Positions 1 to 11,297 of a DNA stretch of 64,000 nt are shown piece by piece. The position numbers and the translations under genes were made by a program. The notes under the pieces are model-generated. The model worked only from the letters and a program-made list of their open reading frames with translations. It was not told the DNA's origin and did no database searches. Position 1 is the stretch's first letter, and the number at the start of each line of letters is the position of its first letter. Source of the DNA: Anolis sagrei (Eukaryota; Chordata; Lepidosauria; Squamata; Anolidae); assembly GCF_037176765.1 (NCBI RefSeq), contig NC_090023.1:142215366-142279365 (forward strand), written 5' to 3'.

Positions 1-555
1 CTAGTTGGACTTAAACATTGGATTTCACCTCTGAGAGCTGCAAAAGCAAGAGAGAAAGAAGGGTCTAGTTTCACTCTTGATCTCTGTGAAAGGATTTAGG
101 TCCTTTATGTAACCTTTCCTTTATTTTCTTGGAGAACTTCCCCTAAATAAGGACCAATATAGCCGTTTTAGAGTCTTCTAAAGCTCTAATAGACATATGA
201 CAGGGAGAACATTGAAAAGATATCATATTTTCTGACATGAGAATTGTATACAGTACATGCACATTATGTACAGTAATCTGAATAGACATTCTCAGAGAAA
301 GAGATATCAGTCATCTCCCTCTCTCTGTTAATTTGGTGGTGTTTTCCCATCACTGTTCTCTACAGCCTAACACTATACAAGAGACATGAAACTGTGTGAT
401 ATTGTTCACTATATTTGCAGTAGCCTTCACAGTTTCAAATCTGGAAGTCTTTCCTAGCTATATTGGAAGATGCTAAAGATTGAACCTGACTAGAAGCATG
501 CTGCAGAAGACTAAATTAGACAAGACTACTACTGAAGTTAAAAATTAAATAAAGG

Positions 556-886
556 AAAGGTAAAGGTTTTCCTCTGACATTAAGTCTAGTCAGGTCCGAC
601 TCTGGGGGTTGCTGTTCATCTCCATTTCTAAGCCGAAGAGCCAGCATTGTCCGTAGACACCTCCTAGGTCATGTGGCCAGCATGACTGCATGGAGTGTTG
701 TTACCTTACCACTGGAGCGGTATCTTTTTATCAACTCACATTTGTATGTTTTCAAACTGCTAGGTTGGCAGAAGCTGGAGCTAACAGCGGGAGCTCACCC
801 TGCTCCCCAGATTTGAAACATCAACTTTTTGCTCAGCAAGTTCAGCAGTTCAATGGTTTAACCTGCTGCGCTACTGGGAGCTCCTA
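556..886 (-). repeat. tRNA-derived squamate SINE, near full length
   Basis: On the minus strand this reads as a pol III SINE: an A-box-like GTAGCGCAG start, a degenerate B box, then the body shared with the copies near 18.97, 51.94 and 58.45 kb (AGCTTCTGCCAACCTAGCAG, CTCCATGCAGTCATG). It ends in the TTTACC-type 3' end. It lies inside RBP3 intron 1. The family name (ACA/SINE2 type of Anolis) is from memory. Confidence 0.8.
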
Positions 887-1119
887 AAAATTAAATAGCA
901 GCTGCTTTATTCCTAGTGTAGTGATACCTATCACCATGGATTTTGTGCTCAGGACAGGATGTATAGCTTTATTTCCAGTGCAAATAGTAACTTCATGAAG
1001 TTTGTCAGAAACATAGGAGTGGAAAGGTTTACATATTCCTGCTATGGTTGTTCTGCTGCTTGGCAAATTGCTATCTACATTTTTCTTTTTAAAAAGAAAC
1101 ACATTACAATTATCAAAGG

Positions 1120-1210
1120 CAATCACCTTTGAACAAATCTTGCCAAGGAAATCCCATGATAGGGTTGCCATAAATCATAAATGATTTGAAGGTACACAAT
1201 AACATTAATG
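1120..1210 (+). repeat. SINE 3' tail with BovB-like end
   Basis: The run from the TCTTGCCAAG-type segment to AAATGATTTGAAGGTACACA matches the 3' tail of the SINE at 36745-36965. It resembles the BovB/RTE 3' end (ATGAGTCGGAA...GACGGCA) that Sauria-type SINEs carry. Only the tail is present. It directly abuts the hAT MITE target site. Confidence 0.55.
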
Positions 1211-1218
1211 CAATAGAT

Positions 1219-1568
1219 CAGGGGTCCTCAAACCCAGGTCACAGTCCCTCAAACTGTTGGAGGGCCGGATTATAATTTGGAGGAAAAAAAACATGAATGA
1301 ATTCCTGTGCACACTGTAGATATCTTATTTCTAGTGCAAAAAAACACTTAAATGCAATACAATAATTAAAATAAAGAACAATTTTAACAAATATAAACTT
1401 ATTAGTATTTCAGTGGGAAGTGTGGGCCTGCTTTTGGCTGAGATAGGATTGTTGTTGTTGTCGTCTGCTTTCAAGTCATTTCAGGCTTAGATTGACCCTG
1501 AGTGAGGGCCGGGTAAATGACCTTGGAGGGCTGTATCCGGCCCCTGGGCCTTAGTTTGAGGACCCCTG
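1219..1568 (+). mobile_element. hAT-type MITE (350 bp)
   Basis: The ends are imperfect inverted repeats, CAGGGGTCCTCAAAC and GTTTGAGGACCCCTG. A perfect 8-bp duplication CAATAGAT flanks the element at 1211-1218 and 1569-1576. Eight-base duplications and CAGGGG-type ends are typical of hAT transposons. There is no coding capacity, so it is non-autonomous. A close relative sits at 6773-7134. This copy lies in RBP3 intron 1. Confidence 0.9.
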
Positions 1569-1728
1569 CAATAGATCTCAGATGCACAAATCCTATTTCT
1601 ACCACTTATGCAGGACATAAGCTTATGTATACTTGACCTTTTTCCTGATTAGGGGATATGGAGCTCTCTACTCCTATTTCACAACTCTTCCCGAAAATAA
1701 CTAGTAAGTTAGACTAGTAAAAACTTAC

Positions 1729-4700
1729 CTGCATGGGCACAATTCCTGGGATTCGGCCCTTTGAATGTTCAGGAATATGGGCTATCATCAGATGCCTATC
1801 TCCAGAAAGAGCTTTTAGATCTGCCGCTATTTTCCCAGAAAGTTCAATTTCGCTGTTGATCTTTCGGTAAGTCTCTTTGTTGGCGTAGTCAGCAAATTTG
1901 GCTGCCACTGTAGCCCCTATATCAGCAAAGGCATAGTTGTCAGCCACCAGTTTTCCAACTGCGTTTAAGACACTAGGTATTTTGGTGCGAAAGAGAATAA
2001 TGTTCTGGGCTGAGGCCAGGGCTTCATTAGCCTGGGTAGTGACATGTGGCTGTACCCCAGACAAGCTCCACACTTTTCCAGAGACTGGACTAAGCACAAT
2101 CTGGCTGGGAATTGAAGTATACAGTGGAGTGCTGCCCATGTTGTAAATAGTTGCAGAGAGTGAGCCACCCACAGTGGGTTCCCCAATTACTGTGGCGCGA
2201 TGCAGGTCCTTCAAAGAGCGAGTAAAGGCTTCAGCAGCTGACCCACTAGCATGGCTGATTAGAATATAAAGATCTTTAGTTGAGCCATAACGTTTGCCAG
2301 ATACTTGGGATGAAGTCCACACTTCAGTACTCTGAGAGGTGCTACGGTCAATGATTGTGTAAAGGTGCTGTTGAGGCGCAGCATCAAAAAAATAGGAGCA
2401 AAAGATGGGCACGGCAGTAGAGTAACTGCCAGTATTGTAGCGCATGTCAACAATCATAGCCTGCGTTTCGACTAGTTTTTCCCAAACCATGTTAAGTATT
2501 TGTGGTTCAATGGTCTTCACAGACTCTGCCTCGGCCATCATGTCAAAGCGTAGATATCCCACATTGCCTGGTAACACATCCACCTTGAAGAGAGCTTCAA
2601 TTATAAAATTCAGCTCCTCGGGAGTGAGTGTCTTGTAAGGGGACTGTTCCTCTAAAGAAGGCTCAACATGACTGTGAAAGACATGCAGCTGGTGATCCCC
2701 AGAGGTTTCCTGAAGGTCATTCGTCAGCTGAGAGGCAAGTGTCTCAAAATCCACGGCTGTACGATATCCACCTTGGGCCAGTTTGGAATTCAGTGCGCTA
2801 CTGACCCGTCTAGCCATTTCAGGGATAGCATAGTGAGCTTCAAGCAATTGTCCAACTCTTTCAATAAGTGACCCCATGCCTTTATGGAACTCCAACACTT
2901 CTCTTGCCTTCTCCAGAGCCTCATCGGCTAGTACAATTGAATCAGGTACCACCCCACCTCCAAGCCAGGTCTCTCCATTGTTGTCAATGAGAGTAATGAC
3001 AGGCACATTAATAAGGAGGCCACAACCCCCTCCTAGTTCTAAAATGCAGAACGTGTGTGTGTGTGATAAGCTACCAGCAGTAATCTCACCAACCAGGGTG
3101 GCACGGCCAAGGGACTGCATAAGGTATGCAAATTCTTCGGCTGCTGTCGCTGTGTTGTGGCTAGTGAGTAAGTAGACACCACGCCGTGCCCCATAGGGCT
3201 TGCCTAACATTTCAGCATTACTGCTATAAACCCCGGTCTGGTTTGTGTGCCTGTTGTAGGTGGTAAAAAAGTGCACAGGGCCAGCAGAGGGCTCTTGGAA
3301 GTAGGACAGCAAGATTGGCACAGCAGTTGATGACGGGCCACCAATGTTGTAGCGCAGATCTATGATCAAATTATCAGTTGCTTGCAGTGGCTCCCAGACG
3401 TGCTGCAGGAGGTATGGTCCTAACTTTACCAGTACTGTAGCATCAGCAAACTCATCAAAGCGCATGTAACCCACATTGCCTGGTAGTACAGACACCTTGA
3501 ATACAGTCATTACTAGGGCTTTCATGAGCTGTTCGTTGTTAGGCAAATCAGTTGCCATTGCAACCTGCTCATCAGTTTGCGCACTTACAACTTCATCTGA
3601 GGCAGGGACTCGTATTAAGAGACGTGGGTCTTCAGATATGGTCTGTAGTTCAGCATTGAGTTTGGAGGCCAGGTCCTTTACTGATAAGACAGAAGAAGAG
3701 TCAAAAGTGGAGAGGTGTTGCAGCAATACGGGGACTTGTTCTAACATGGAGTAATTGTTCTTTATAACACCCATCAAATAGCTCATACTGCTAGGAATAG
3801 CTTTGCGTAGAGATAGAATGGCCAGGGCTTTATCCAGAGCTTGTTCTGCTGGGATGACTACACATGGCATTACCCCACTGATTTCCCAGCTTTGCCCACT
3901 GCCACTTAAGGGACTCACAGAACATGATAGAGGTACTGTCATATAAAATTGGGAACTGCCAATCTGCATTTTCTGGGTATCCAAGGAGCCTCCTGCTGAT
4001 TTTTCTCCCACTATTATTGCCCTATGCATTTGTTTGAGGATGTAGGCCACATCTTCAGCCACACCAATAGTGTGTTTGCTTATCAGCAAAATTACGTCCT
4101 TGTCTTTGCTGTACCTCACACCCAGGACTTTTGGCAAAGTCAAGATTTCCACAGTAGTATTAGAAGGCCGATTGTAAACAGTATCCACATGCAGCACCTT
4201 GTCCCCATTGTACAAATAAGAAATAATGAAAGGAATGCCTGAAACATGCCCTCCAGTAGTGTAACGCAGATCTAATATCAGAGCAGATGTCCCCAATAAG
4301 CTCTTCCATACCTTTTCTACTAGGAAAGAACCAATCTTCTGCACAATTTCCTGGCCCATTATGTAGTCAATCCTTAGGTAACCCACATTGTCATCCAGCA
4401 CTTCATACTTCACTGTATGTTGGATAAGACTTAAGAGTTGCTCTGATGTTAGAGAAGTCTCAATTCCTTCCTTGGGAGCAGCGGAAGCTGTGGGTTCGTA
4501 AGAGATCACCAGCCGTGGGTCATTCAGGGCTCCTTGCACCCCAGCTGTCAGAACAGTTGCTAAAAGCTTCGGATCGGAGATGTCCAAGATCTCTCCATTC
4601 TTGATGGCTTGTTCAATGGCTTCTTGCATTCCCACCAGGTTTTCAGGAAAGCAGTAATTATCCAACAGAAGCTTGGCCATATCCAACACCAGTGTGGATT

Positions 4701-4770
4701 GTAACACACTGCCAGCATAGATGCTGCAACACACCAGGACTATTGACAGCAATAAACACTTTCTCGTCAT
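1729..4770 (-). CDS. RBP3: RBP3 (IRBP), exon 1, three and a part modules
   Basis: Interphotoreceptor retinoid-binding protein, the secreted glycolipoprotein that carries retinoids and fatty acids between photoreceptors, retinal pigment epithelium and Muller glia. The exon encodes 1014 residues: an N-terminal signal peptide (about 1-19), three homologous modules of about 300 residues and the start of a fourth. Each module repeats the same landmarks: NVGYLR-type strands, DLRY-TGG or DMRYNTG turns, and VGE-TAGG segments. The N-terminus ([19 protein letters not shown]) is nearly the same as mammalian IRBP as I recall it. The exon ends at GIVPMQ with a strong donor (CAG then GTAAGT at 1728-1723) in phase 0, so the open frame beyond it to 1714 is intronic. 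In human the first exon also carries three and a part modules. The reading frame is intact. GDF2 lies upstream on the same strand. Confidence 0.95.
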
Positions 4771-4889
4771 TTTTATTCAGTTAAGAAAGTGCACTCTGAA
4801 ATGCAGCATGAGAAAAATCTCAAGGAGTTGCAGACTGAGAGGAGCTTAACTTCCTGCTGACCTCACTGGACTGTCTGAATCAGTGCTGA

Positions 4890-4970
4890 GTGCCGAGCGT
4901 TAAATCTGAAAACAGAATATCCCTTTTATCTAACACTAACACTTAATCTTACTGTAACTCTTTAATCTCA
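4890..4970 (-). promoter_or_regulatory. RBP3: Candidate RBP3 promoter
   Basis: Reading toward RBP3 on the minus strand there are two GATTAA/TTAATC motifs at 4962-4967 and 4943-4948, 19 bp apart. A TATA-like GATAAAAGG follows at 4922-4930. A start site about 30 bp further on would leave a 5' leader of about 120 bases before the ATG at 4770. TAATC cores are bound by CRX/OTX homeodomain proteins, and mammalian IRBP promoters are known to use a GATTAA site close to the start site. The motifs are seen. Their use is inferred. Confidence 0.55.
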
Positions 4971-5479
4971 TTAAATGGGAGGGCATCATCCAGAGTACAG
5001 ATAAAGTGCAGTTTTTTCTTGGTTGCAACAGCCATCTTACAAAACCTTCTTAATAGACCTTAGTAAACCCGATAATGTATAAGGCATTTTCTGTTCCTTA
5101 CAAGACTACAGGCCACTACTTCCTAATATCATGCCTACTGCAAATTGATAATATTTTTCTTCACACTAAATGCTTGAGATAAATAATTTGGAACTAACTT
5201 ATTTGTTTAATTGTTTAAATTAAATCTTACCTTACTCATTTTGTAGAATCCAAGGCAGTTTATAAATACATAAAAGGGGTACAGTTTCATTAAAGTTATT
5301 CTTTTAAGTTTTTTAATGTCAACACATCATTAAAACAATATTATTACAGTATTAAAATATAGTAAACAGGACAAAAACAGGCTTAAAAAGAGACTAAACC
5401 ACCCATTAAATGTTTTTGTCACATATATAAGAAGTCAATGTTTTGCTTGGTTAAAAAGTTATTTGCTTTGTGGTGAAAG

Positions 5480-6620
5480 AGCCATAAAGAGGGGGGAACT
5501 GAACTTTCCATGGGAGTGAATTCCATAACCTGAGAGTTGCCGGGCTGCCTCCTATGTCCTCACAAAAAGATGCCTGTAGTAGCAGTAAGGCCGAGGGCAC
5601 TTCCAGACAGTGGCAAAATGCGTGTTTTAAATCTAAGACAAAAAATCCTGGAACTGGACAGCAGGTTCACGCGCAGACCTGTCAGTCCCAAGAAATGGTC
5701 CCTCACAGCTTTCCTTTGTAGCAGATCAAGATGGAGGGCAGAAGGGGAACATCTGGGGCAGGTTCATATGGGGCCATTTAAAAAAAATCACTCATTATGT
5801 GCTGGACCTCATATGTGCACGTGCAAATACCTTAATGTAAACACAAGTAGATTTGTATGTGCACATATGAGGTCCAGCACATAATGAGTGATTTTTTTAA
5901 AAACTTAAGTTCGATCTCTCTCTTTGTCCAATTGTTAATTCAAGCTCCCTTATCAAGTTTAAAAGAAAAGGTTTGCTTTCCAGTTGTGCTTCTCTTGAGC
6001 CACCAGTGTGTCCTTGGCTCCATGTGTTGACAGCCCAATCAGCTGATCAGCTGTTTCGGGCTTTTAAAAAGTGCATAAGAACTGGAGCAGTCCCCATAGG
6101 GGGAAGGGACGGGAAGCATGTGTTTCGCATGACTGCGGAGATATAAAGTCATGCAAAGGTGCACATTTTTGGGCAGAATAAGGGTTTAAAGCACCTTTTT
6201 AACATTTGTTTTTCAGCTGTTAGTCTTATTTCGCCTCCCCCCCCTTTTAACCGTTTATGTTTGGGTTTTTAGCCATGTGTAGAAGGACTCAGAAAGAAAA
6301 CGTTCCCCCAAAGATCTGAGAGAAATTTGAGTAGGCTCATTTAGAAAGATACAATCTTTCAAATAATGTGGAACAAAGATGCATAGGACTTCAAAGGTCA
6401 TAAATATTACTTTTATTTCTGTTTGGAAAGGATTGGTAGCCAGAGAAGCTATTTCAACGTGGAGGTTCCCTGTAACTGCCCTGAACAATAGACTAAGTAC
6501 AGCATTTTGGAATTGCTTTACTTTCTCAACAGTTTCCAAAGCTAAACCACATAAAGTGTGTTACAAAATTCAACTAGGATGTCATGGAAGCATGTGTTGC
6601 CACAACCAATTCTTTTCTAG
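5480..6620 (-). repeat. L2 LINE 3' part, split by an unclassified insertion
   Basis: The minus-strand translation of 6620-6262 resembles the L2 ORF2 C-terminus (a YLKDCI...EPTQ...SLRSLGE-like stretch). About 5583-5480 resembles the next downstream L2 part (the LWN-LP-like segment). Between them lies roughly 680 bp that does not look like L2 and contains a long palindrome. No clean target duplication was found for the insertion. The relic carries many changes. Confidence 0.5.
5777..5903. repeat. Long palindrome with 44-bp arms
   Basis: The left arm (5777-5820) and right arm (5859-5903) are reverse complements apart from one A-run length difference. Both include CTCATTATGTGCTGGACC or its complement. 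The spacer is 38 bp, and weaker pairing continues into it. Class unknown. It could be the core of a foldback MITE. Confidence 0.8.
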
Positions 6621-6772
6621 ATTAAGCTTCATTTGGTTTATCTTGATCAAGTGAATTACTAAGAACAGATATTGTTTTAGCACTGTAAAGGAGAGATAGA
6701 GTTTGCCGTCAACAACATGCTGGTGACACTCCAAAATTCTGGATGACTCCTCCTTGCATCTTCATGTTAAGC

Positions 6773-7134
6773 CAGGGGTCCTCAAACTTTTTAAACAGAG
6801 GGTCAGGTCACAGTCCCTCAAACTGTTGGAGGGCTAGATTATAATTTGGGGGAAAATTGAATGAATTCCTATGCACACTTCACATATCTTATTTGTAGTG
6901 CAAATAACACTTAAAAACAATATAATAATTAAAATGAAGAACAATTTTAACAAATATAAACTTATTGGTATTTCAATGGGAAGTGTGGTCCTGCTTTTGG
7001 CTGATGAGATAGGATTGTTGTTGTTGTTGTGTACTTTCAAGTCGTTTCAGACTTAGGCTGACCCTGAGCGAGGGCCGGGTAAATGACCTTGGAGGGCCGT
7101 ATCCAGCCCTTGGGCCTTAGTTCGAGAACTCCTG
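6773..7134 (+). mobile_element. hAT-type MITE (362 bp)
   Basis: The termini are CAGGGGTCCTCAAAC and a diverged GTTCGAGAACTCCTG. The element is flanked by a perfect 8-bp duplication TGTTAAGC at 6765-6772 and 7135-7142. The body aligns along its length with the copy at 1219-1568. It is non-coding and non-autonomous. Confidence 0.9.
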
Positions 7135-7274
7135 TGTTAAGCAGACCAATGGATAGAAAAGTAATTTTCCCAGCACCGCCTTCTGATTTTGCCCCTCCAA
7201 GGAGGATTGGAACAGTACCTGCAGGTTCGTCGCAGACACCACCCCAGAAATTAATTATGGTCAATGGTATTGAA

Positions 7275-7511
7275 AACTACTTATAACCTGAACATTAGTA
7301 AGAACTTTCTTACCATAAGAGCTGTTCAGGAGTGGAACTCACTGTCTCAGAGTTTGGAGGCGACTCCTTTTTGGAGGCTTTTAAATAGAGACTAGGTGGC
7401 CATCTGTTGGTGGGGTGTGTGTGCTGCTTTGATTGTACTTATCCTGTATAGCAAGGAGTTGGACTGGATGGCCTTTGTGGTTTCTTCCAACTCTATGAGG
7501 CTATGATTCTA
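7275..7511 (+). repeat. CR1 LINE 3' end
   Basis: This has the CR1 3' signature: a GGAACTCACTGTCT segment, then TTGGACTGGATGGCCTTTGTGG and an end resembling ATTCTATGATTCT. Only the 3' terminal piece is present, as usual for 5'-truncated CR1 copies. Confidence 0.75.
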
Positions 7512-7576
7512 AGGGGTCATAAAGATCCACTTAAGCTACATTTTTCTGCACAAGGATTCCTAACCTGGGGGCCACA

Positions 7577-7600
7577 GATTGCGGGGGGGGGGGGGGGGGC
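7577..7600. repeat. Poly-G run
   Basis: A mononucleotide G run of about 19 bases. Similar G or C runs occur near 13860, 28553, 48538 and 60138. Confidence 0.9.
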
Positions 7601-7719
7601 AGGGTTGCATTAACAAAAGCTAGGAAATATATTTTAGCATAATTTTTGATATTATTCTAAGTTCATATTACATAAATCCATATATTTAAAATAAATTACT
7701 ATTTTAATTAATATGTATG

Positions 7720-7857
7720 TGTTTTTTTTTACAGTTTTATAATATTGTATTCTATTGATATTGTTATTATCTGAATCTGGCATTGAATTATTGCCATAGT
7801 TTGTATGCTGCCCTGAGTCCCCCTTCGGAGTGAGAAGGGTGGGGTATAAGTACAGTA

Positions 7858-7892
<35 letters not shown>
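7720..7892 (+). repeat. L2 LINE 3' tail with (AAT)n
   Basis: The segment carries the L2 3' hallmark GCCCTGAGTCCCCCTTCGG followed by GGGTGGGGTATAAGTA and an (AAT)n tail at about 7858-7892. A second (AAT)n run lies at 8017-8044. Confidence 0.75.
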
Positions 7893-7894
<2 letters not shown>

Positions 7895-8013
7895 TCACAC
7901 AGTCCTAGACACTTGGGAAGTGTTCGACATGTGATTTTGTGATACGAAATCCAGCATATATATCTCATTTGCTGTGACATACTGTGTTTTTGTGTCAGTA
8001 AAATAATGATAGG

Positions 8014-8045
<32 letters not shown>

Positions 8046-9063
8046 TGTATGTATTACTTTTGAATCATCATTTACACTGATTTATTTAATCCTAACTCCT
8101 ACCTTAACCTTAGTGGTAGGTAGGGGTACTCACCAAGATCTTGGTCTGGGATTGGGGTTCTGCTTCAGGATGTGGAGGCTATGTTTTTATGACTAAGCTC
8201 TCTCTCTTTCAGAATGACTTTTGTCCTTCCAATGTTTCAGTGAGCTTGCAGTCAATTTGCATTTGGCAGTTTGGATTTCTAAAACTTTTCTTAACAGTAA
8301 AACACTTGTACTGTTTACACTGGTGATTCATTAATGTTTGCTTCGGGATGGCACACCTATATCTACTTGCTAGAATTGGGCTAAATCCAAGGTGACTTTA
8401 ATCTTCATAATTTGCAATCAATTAGGATTTACTTGTAATACCACTATAGAACATATGGTCCCTGCTTCCAGGCAAGAGAAATTAATCTCATAGACTGAAA
8501 TAGAATGTGTGTGTGTGTGTGTGTGATGCACACAGGCGTAAATACACTTCGTTGTTCCTTGGCTGTCTTCTTTACTTGAGATGTTATTCATGTTGTTAGA
8601 ACAGTTAGAACAGTTCTGACAGTGCCATCATTCACTAACAGTTATTAAAAACTGAGTTATTTCAATGGAATATAGTTTCAGTGAAGATAAAGAAACAGAG
8701 CATAGTGGGCCAGGTATAACATAGGTATCACATAAGGCTCCCAGAGCTGTTTTTAAAATTGATAAACCTCCAGATTACTAGGTCTGCCATTTTTCTGGCT
8801 GGAAATAAAGAGGGTAATTCTCAGTTAAAAGTATCCAGGATCATCTTTTAAATACGTTGTAAGCCTGCTTTGCCCGCCTTTCTATAGTGATGGCATTGCA
8901 TGCTCCTGTGAGGTAAGAGGCTATGCTGATGGCGCTATTGCTTCTGGTAGAATCAGACTGACTTTTGCTGAAGGAGCAGACTAAGTGTGTCACATCTCTA
9001 CTGGGAAACAGCATTAGTGAAGGGTGACACTGGTCGACAATCCCTCAGAGACAACAGCAGCTA

Positions 9064-9330
9064 AGAGGAGGAGGAGGAGGAGGAGGAGGAGGAGGAGGAG
9101 GAGGAGGAGGAGGAGGAGGAGGAGGAGAAGGAGAAGGAGAAGGAGAAGGAGAAGGAGAAGGAGAAGGAGAAGGAGAAGGAGAAGGAGAAGGAGAAGGAGA
9201 AGGAGAAGGAGAAGGAGAAGGAGAAGGAGAAGGAGAAGTACTTTATTTTTCTACCCTGCCTCCATCTCCCCAAGGCAACATACAATTAAAAACAGAAATA
9301 ACATATTAAAATAGCATAAAAACAGTGGAC
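9064..9330 (-). repeat. L2-like 3' end with a long (GGA)n/(GAAGGA)n tail
   Basis: On the minus strand, 9330-9238 reads as an L2-type 3' end (CCTTGGGGAGATGGAGGCAG). It is followed by a purine microsatellite at 9064-9237 that switches from GGA units to AGAAGG units. The microsatellite may have grown from the LINE tail. The open frames on both strands here are products of the three-base periodicity and are not genes. Confidence 0.65.
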
Positions 9331-9429
9331 CCATAGTAACACTTGTTACTAATGCACAAAAAAGAAGGCACAGTCACTCTCCTTTCAAAGATAATTTACC
9401 ACAAAAATCCTATGATGAGGCCATCCAAA

Positions 9430-10110
9430 ATGAAATAATAGAGCCAGAGTAGAATCACCTTGCTGAAGAACACCAAATTGCACACAGCCAAAAGTCTTTA
9501 TGGTTTATTAAAAATAAAAGGTAAAAAGTTCTTAAAAATAAAGGTAATGTTTCAAAAGATCAGGATAACATAGCACTTGAAGCTTAATCCAATAGGCATC
9601 AGCAAAGCAAGACCAAAGAGAACATGACAAAGTCCTGGAACCATGGAACCATAAACACCAAGACTGCAAGGTAAATCCAGCCTAGCTCAGGCAAGCTCCT
9701 TAGGTAAACACAAAAGTTGCTTTGACAAAGATGACAAAGACCTTTGCAAAACATGAAGGCGTTTCTTTGGCCTCTGGCCTCCCTCTTGTTAGCTATCCTT
9801 TTACTCCTTCAAACACGGAATTCCAACTGGGCGGCCCTATCTCAAGTTCCCATATCATCAAGGCCAATCTGCTCATTAGCTTCAGCCAAAGAGCTATCCT
9901 CCTTCTCGAAGTCAATCTGAACCTGGCTGCTATCTTCAGTATCAACACTCTCGTGCCTTGGTGTGGGAAACTGCACTTCTTCTTCACTGTCTATAGCAGT
10001 GAACCTGAGTCCCATCATCCTCGTCAGAAACACTCTCTGATTCCAGCTGTGTCTAAACAAAATCTCAGGCTGGATGTCACTCAATAAGTTCCCGGGATAC
10101 AGCAAAGGAT
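9430..10110 (-). repeat. Unclassified dispersed repeat, possibly an LTR-type fossil
   Basis: The stretch has the look of the end region of a retroelement: an A/T-rich TTTATTAAAAATAAA segment on one side and a pyrimidine-rich, serine/glutamate-like biased part on the other. I cannot place it in a family. If it is an LTR piece it is a lone, broken fossil with no internal genes seen. Confidence 0.25.
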
Positions 10111-10122
10111 TAGTATGAGTAG

Positions 10123-11191
10123 TAGGCCTATGTGATAAATGAAAAAAAGTTTCAATACTCATTACAAAATTGGGGAGGGGGGATGAATTGTTTTTGAGGG
10201 TGTTTCTGAAATTATGGGCCTATTTTTTTTGTAACTATAACAAAGTAACAAATTTTCTGTTACTTATTTGTTAAGTAATTGAGCAAGCGGGGAAACATCA
10301 GGGGCTCATTTCTCCCTCATTTTTAGAACTGCCATAAAGAAAATTGCTACAATTGTATCACACATTGTCCATTGTTAGCTCACCAAGTTTCAGAATGTTA
10401 CACTCATCCACTAATATTTGAAAAAAAATTACAAACAATATTTTTTAAAAAACTACAAGAACAAGCTACTTTAATTTCAAATTCAATACACAAGATAACC
10501 AGGGCTTCAATCCCCCCAAAGTTTCAGGAAGAGTCACACATCTACTGATTTGGGGGGATTTTTAAAAGTTTAGACAAAAACATTTATCCCCCAAAGAGCC
10601 ACAACAGCAATCCCCTTGAATGTCTGTATAACAGTGTGTCTATATGACACACAATGAACCATAGAACTTCAAATTAGCAAAGAGTTATACTGTTACTTGC
10701 TTACTTTAGTCCTCTTTGCAGATTCAATAATTTTATTTATTATTGTTAGACTGACTCTAAACAGCTGGCTGCAGCCTTCATTGGGGTTTTCTGATTCTGA
10801 ACACTGCATTTTGGGAAATGTAGTTTAGGGCAGGGCCTTTTGAATTTCCTGACAGAGGGAGCCTCGCCTTCCCAAACTACAGTTCCCAGAATGTGGTGCT
10901 GTCAATCTCTCACCCCAAATGCCCTTCCTTATGGTGACCGGCAAGCAGCCTTAGTCTTAATTTAGACACTAGCAATGGCCTCTTTGGCTTTGTCAAAGTT
11001 GCTTAATGCTTATACTGACTTTGGAAGGCTTCCGAATGTTACAGAATTTTAATGAAAATTATTTGTGAGTGTTTTGAATCTTATTTTTTTTCTCCCTCTT
11101 TCCTACATGTTTCTTCATAGCAATTCATTTCCAAAAATCTAATGAATTACTAACAACTTACGAGGAGTAACAATAGTTTTGCACAGCCCTA
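10123..11191. mobile_element. hAT-type non-autonomous element (1.07 kb)
   Basis: The termini TAGGCCTATGTG and CACAGCCCTA are imperfect inverted repeats of the TAGGGCTGTGCA type. The flanks ATGAGTAG (10115-10122) and ATGAATAG (11192-11199) match at 7 of 8 bases, as expected for a hAT target duplication. Inside, at about 10795-10935, two segments with ACTACA-TTCCCAGAATG or its complement form a weak inverted pair. No transposase frame is seen. Confidence 0.65.
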
Positions 11192-11297
11192 ATGAATAGC
11201 ATTACAGAAATGATGTAACAGGACTCAAGCCAAAAAGTTTAGTTGTTGACATGCTCAGAGGTGAAAGGAAAGTCTGAAGCTGCACAACACATGTTAT

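Larger units (their letters stand above)
1..1728 (-). other. RBP3: RBP3 intron 1 (partial)
   Basis: This is the sequence downstream of the RBP3 exon-1 splice donor on the minus strand, so it should be intron. It holds a tRNA-derived SINE, a SINE 3' tail and a hAT MITE. I looked for the next RBP3 exon, which should encode the rest of the fourth module (a GYLRFD-like strand, then a DMRFNIGG-like turn), and did not see it. Exons 2 to 4 are therefore inferred to lie left of the window. Bases 1-540 show no repeat that I recognise. Confidence 0.7.

Noticed and set aside
9024-9314. Poly-arginine and poly-serine/phenylalanine frames
   Set aside because: Products of (GGA)n/(AGAAGG)n microsatellite tail.
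10795-10935. ZNF143-type ACTACAATTCCCAGAATGC promoter motif
   Set aside because: The motif pair is in an inverted layout inside a hAT-type element, so it is more simply transposon sequence.
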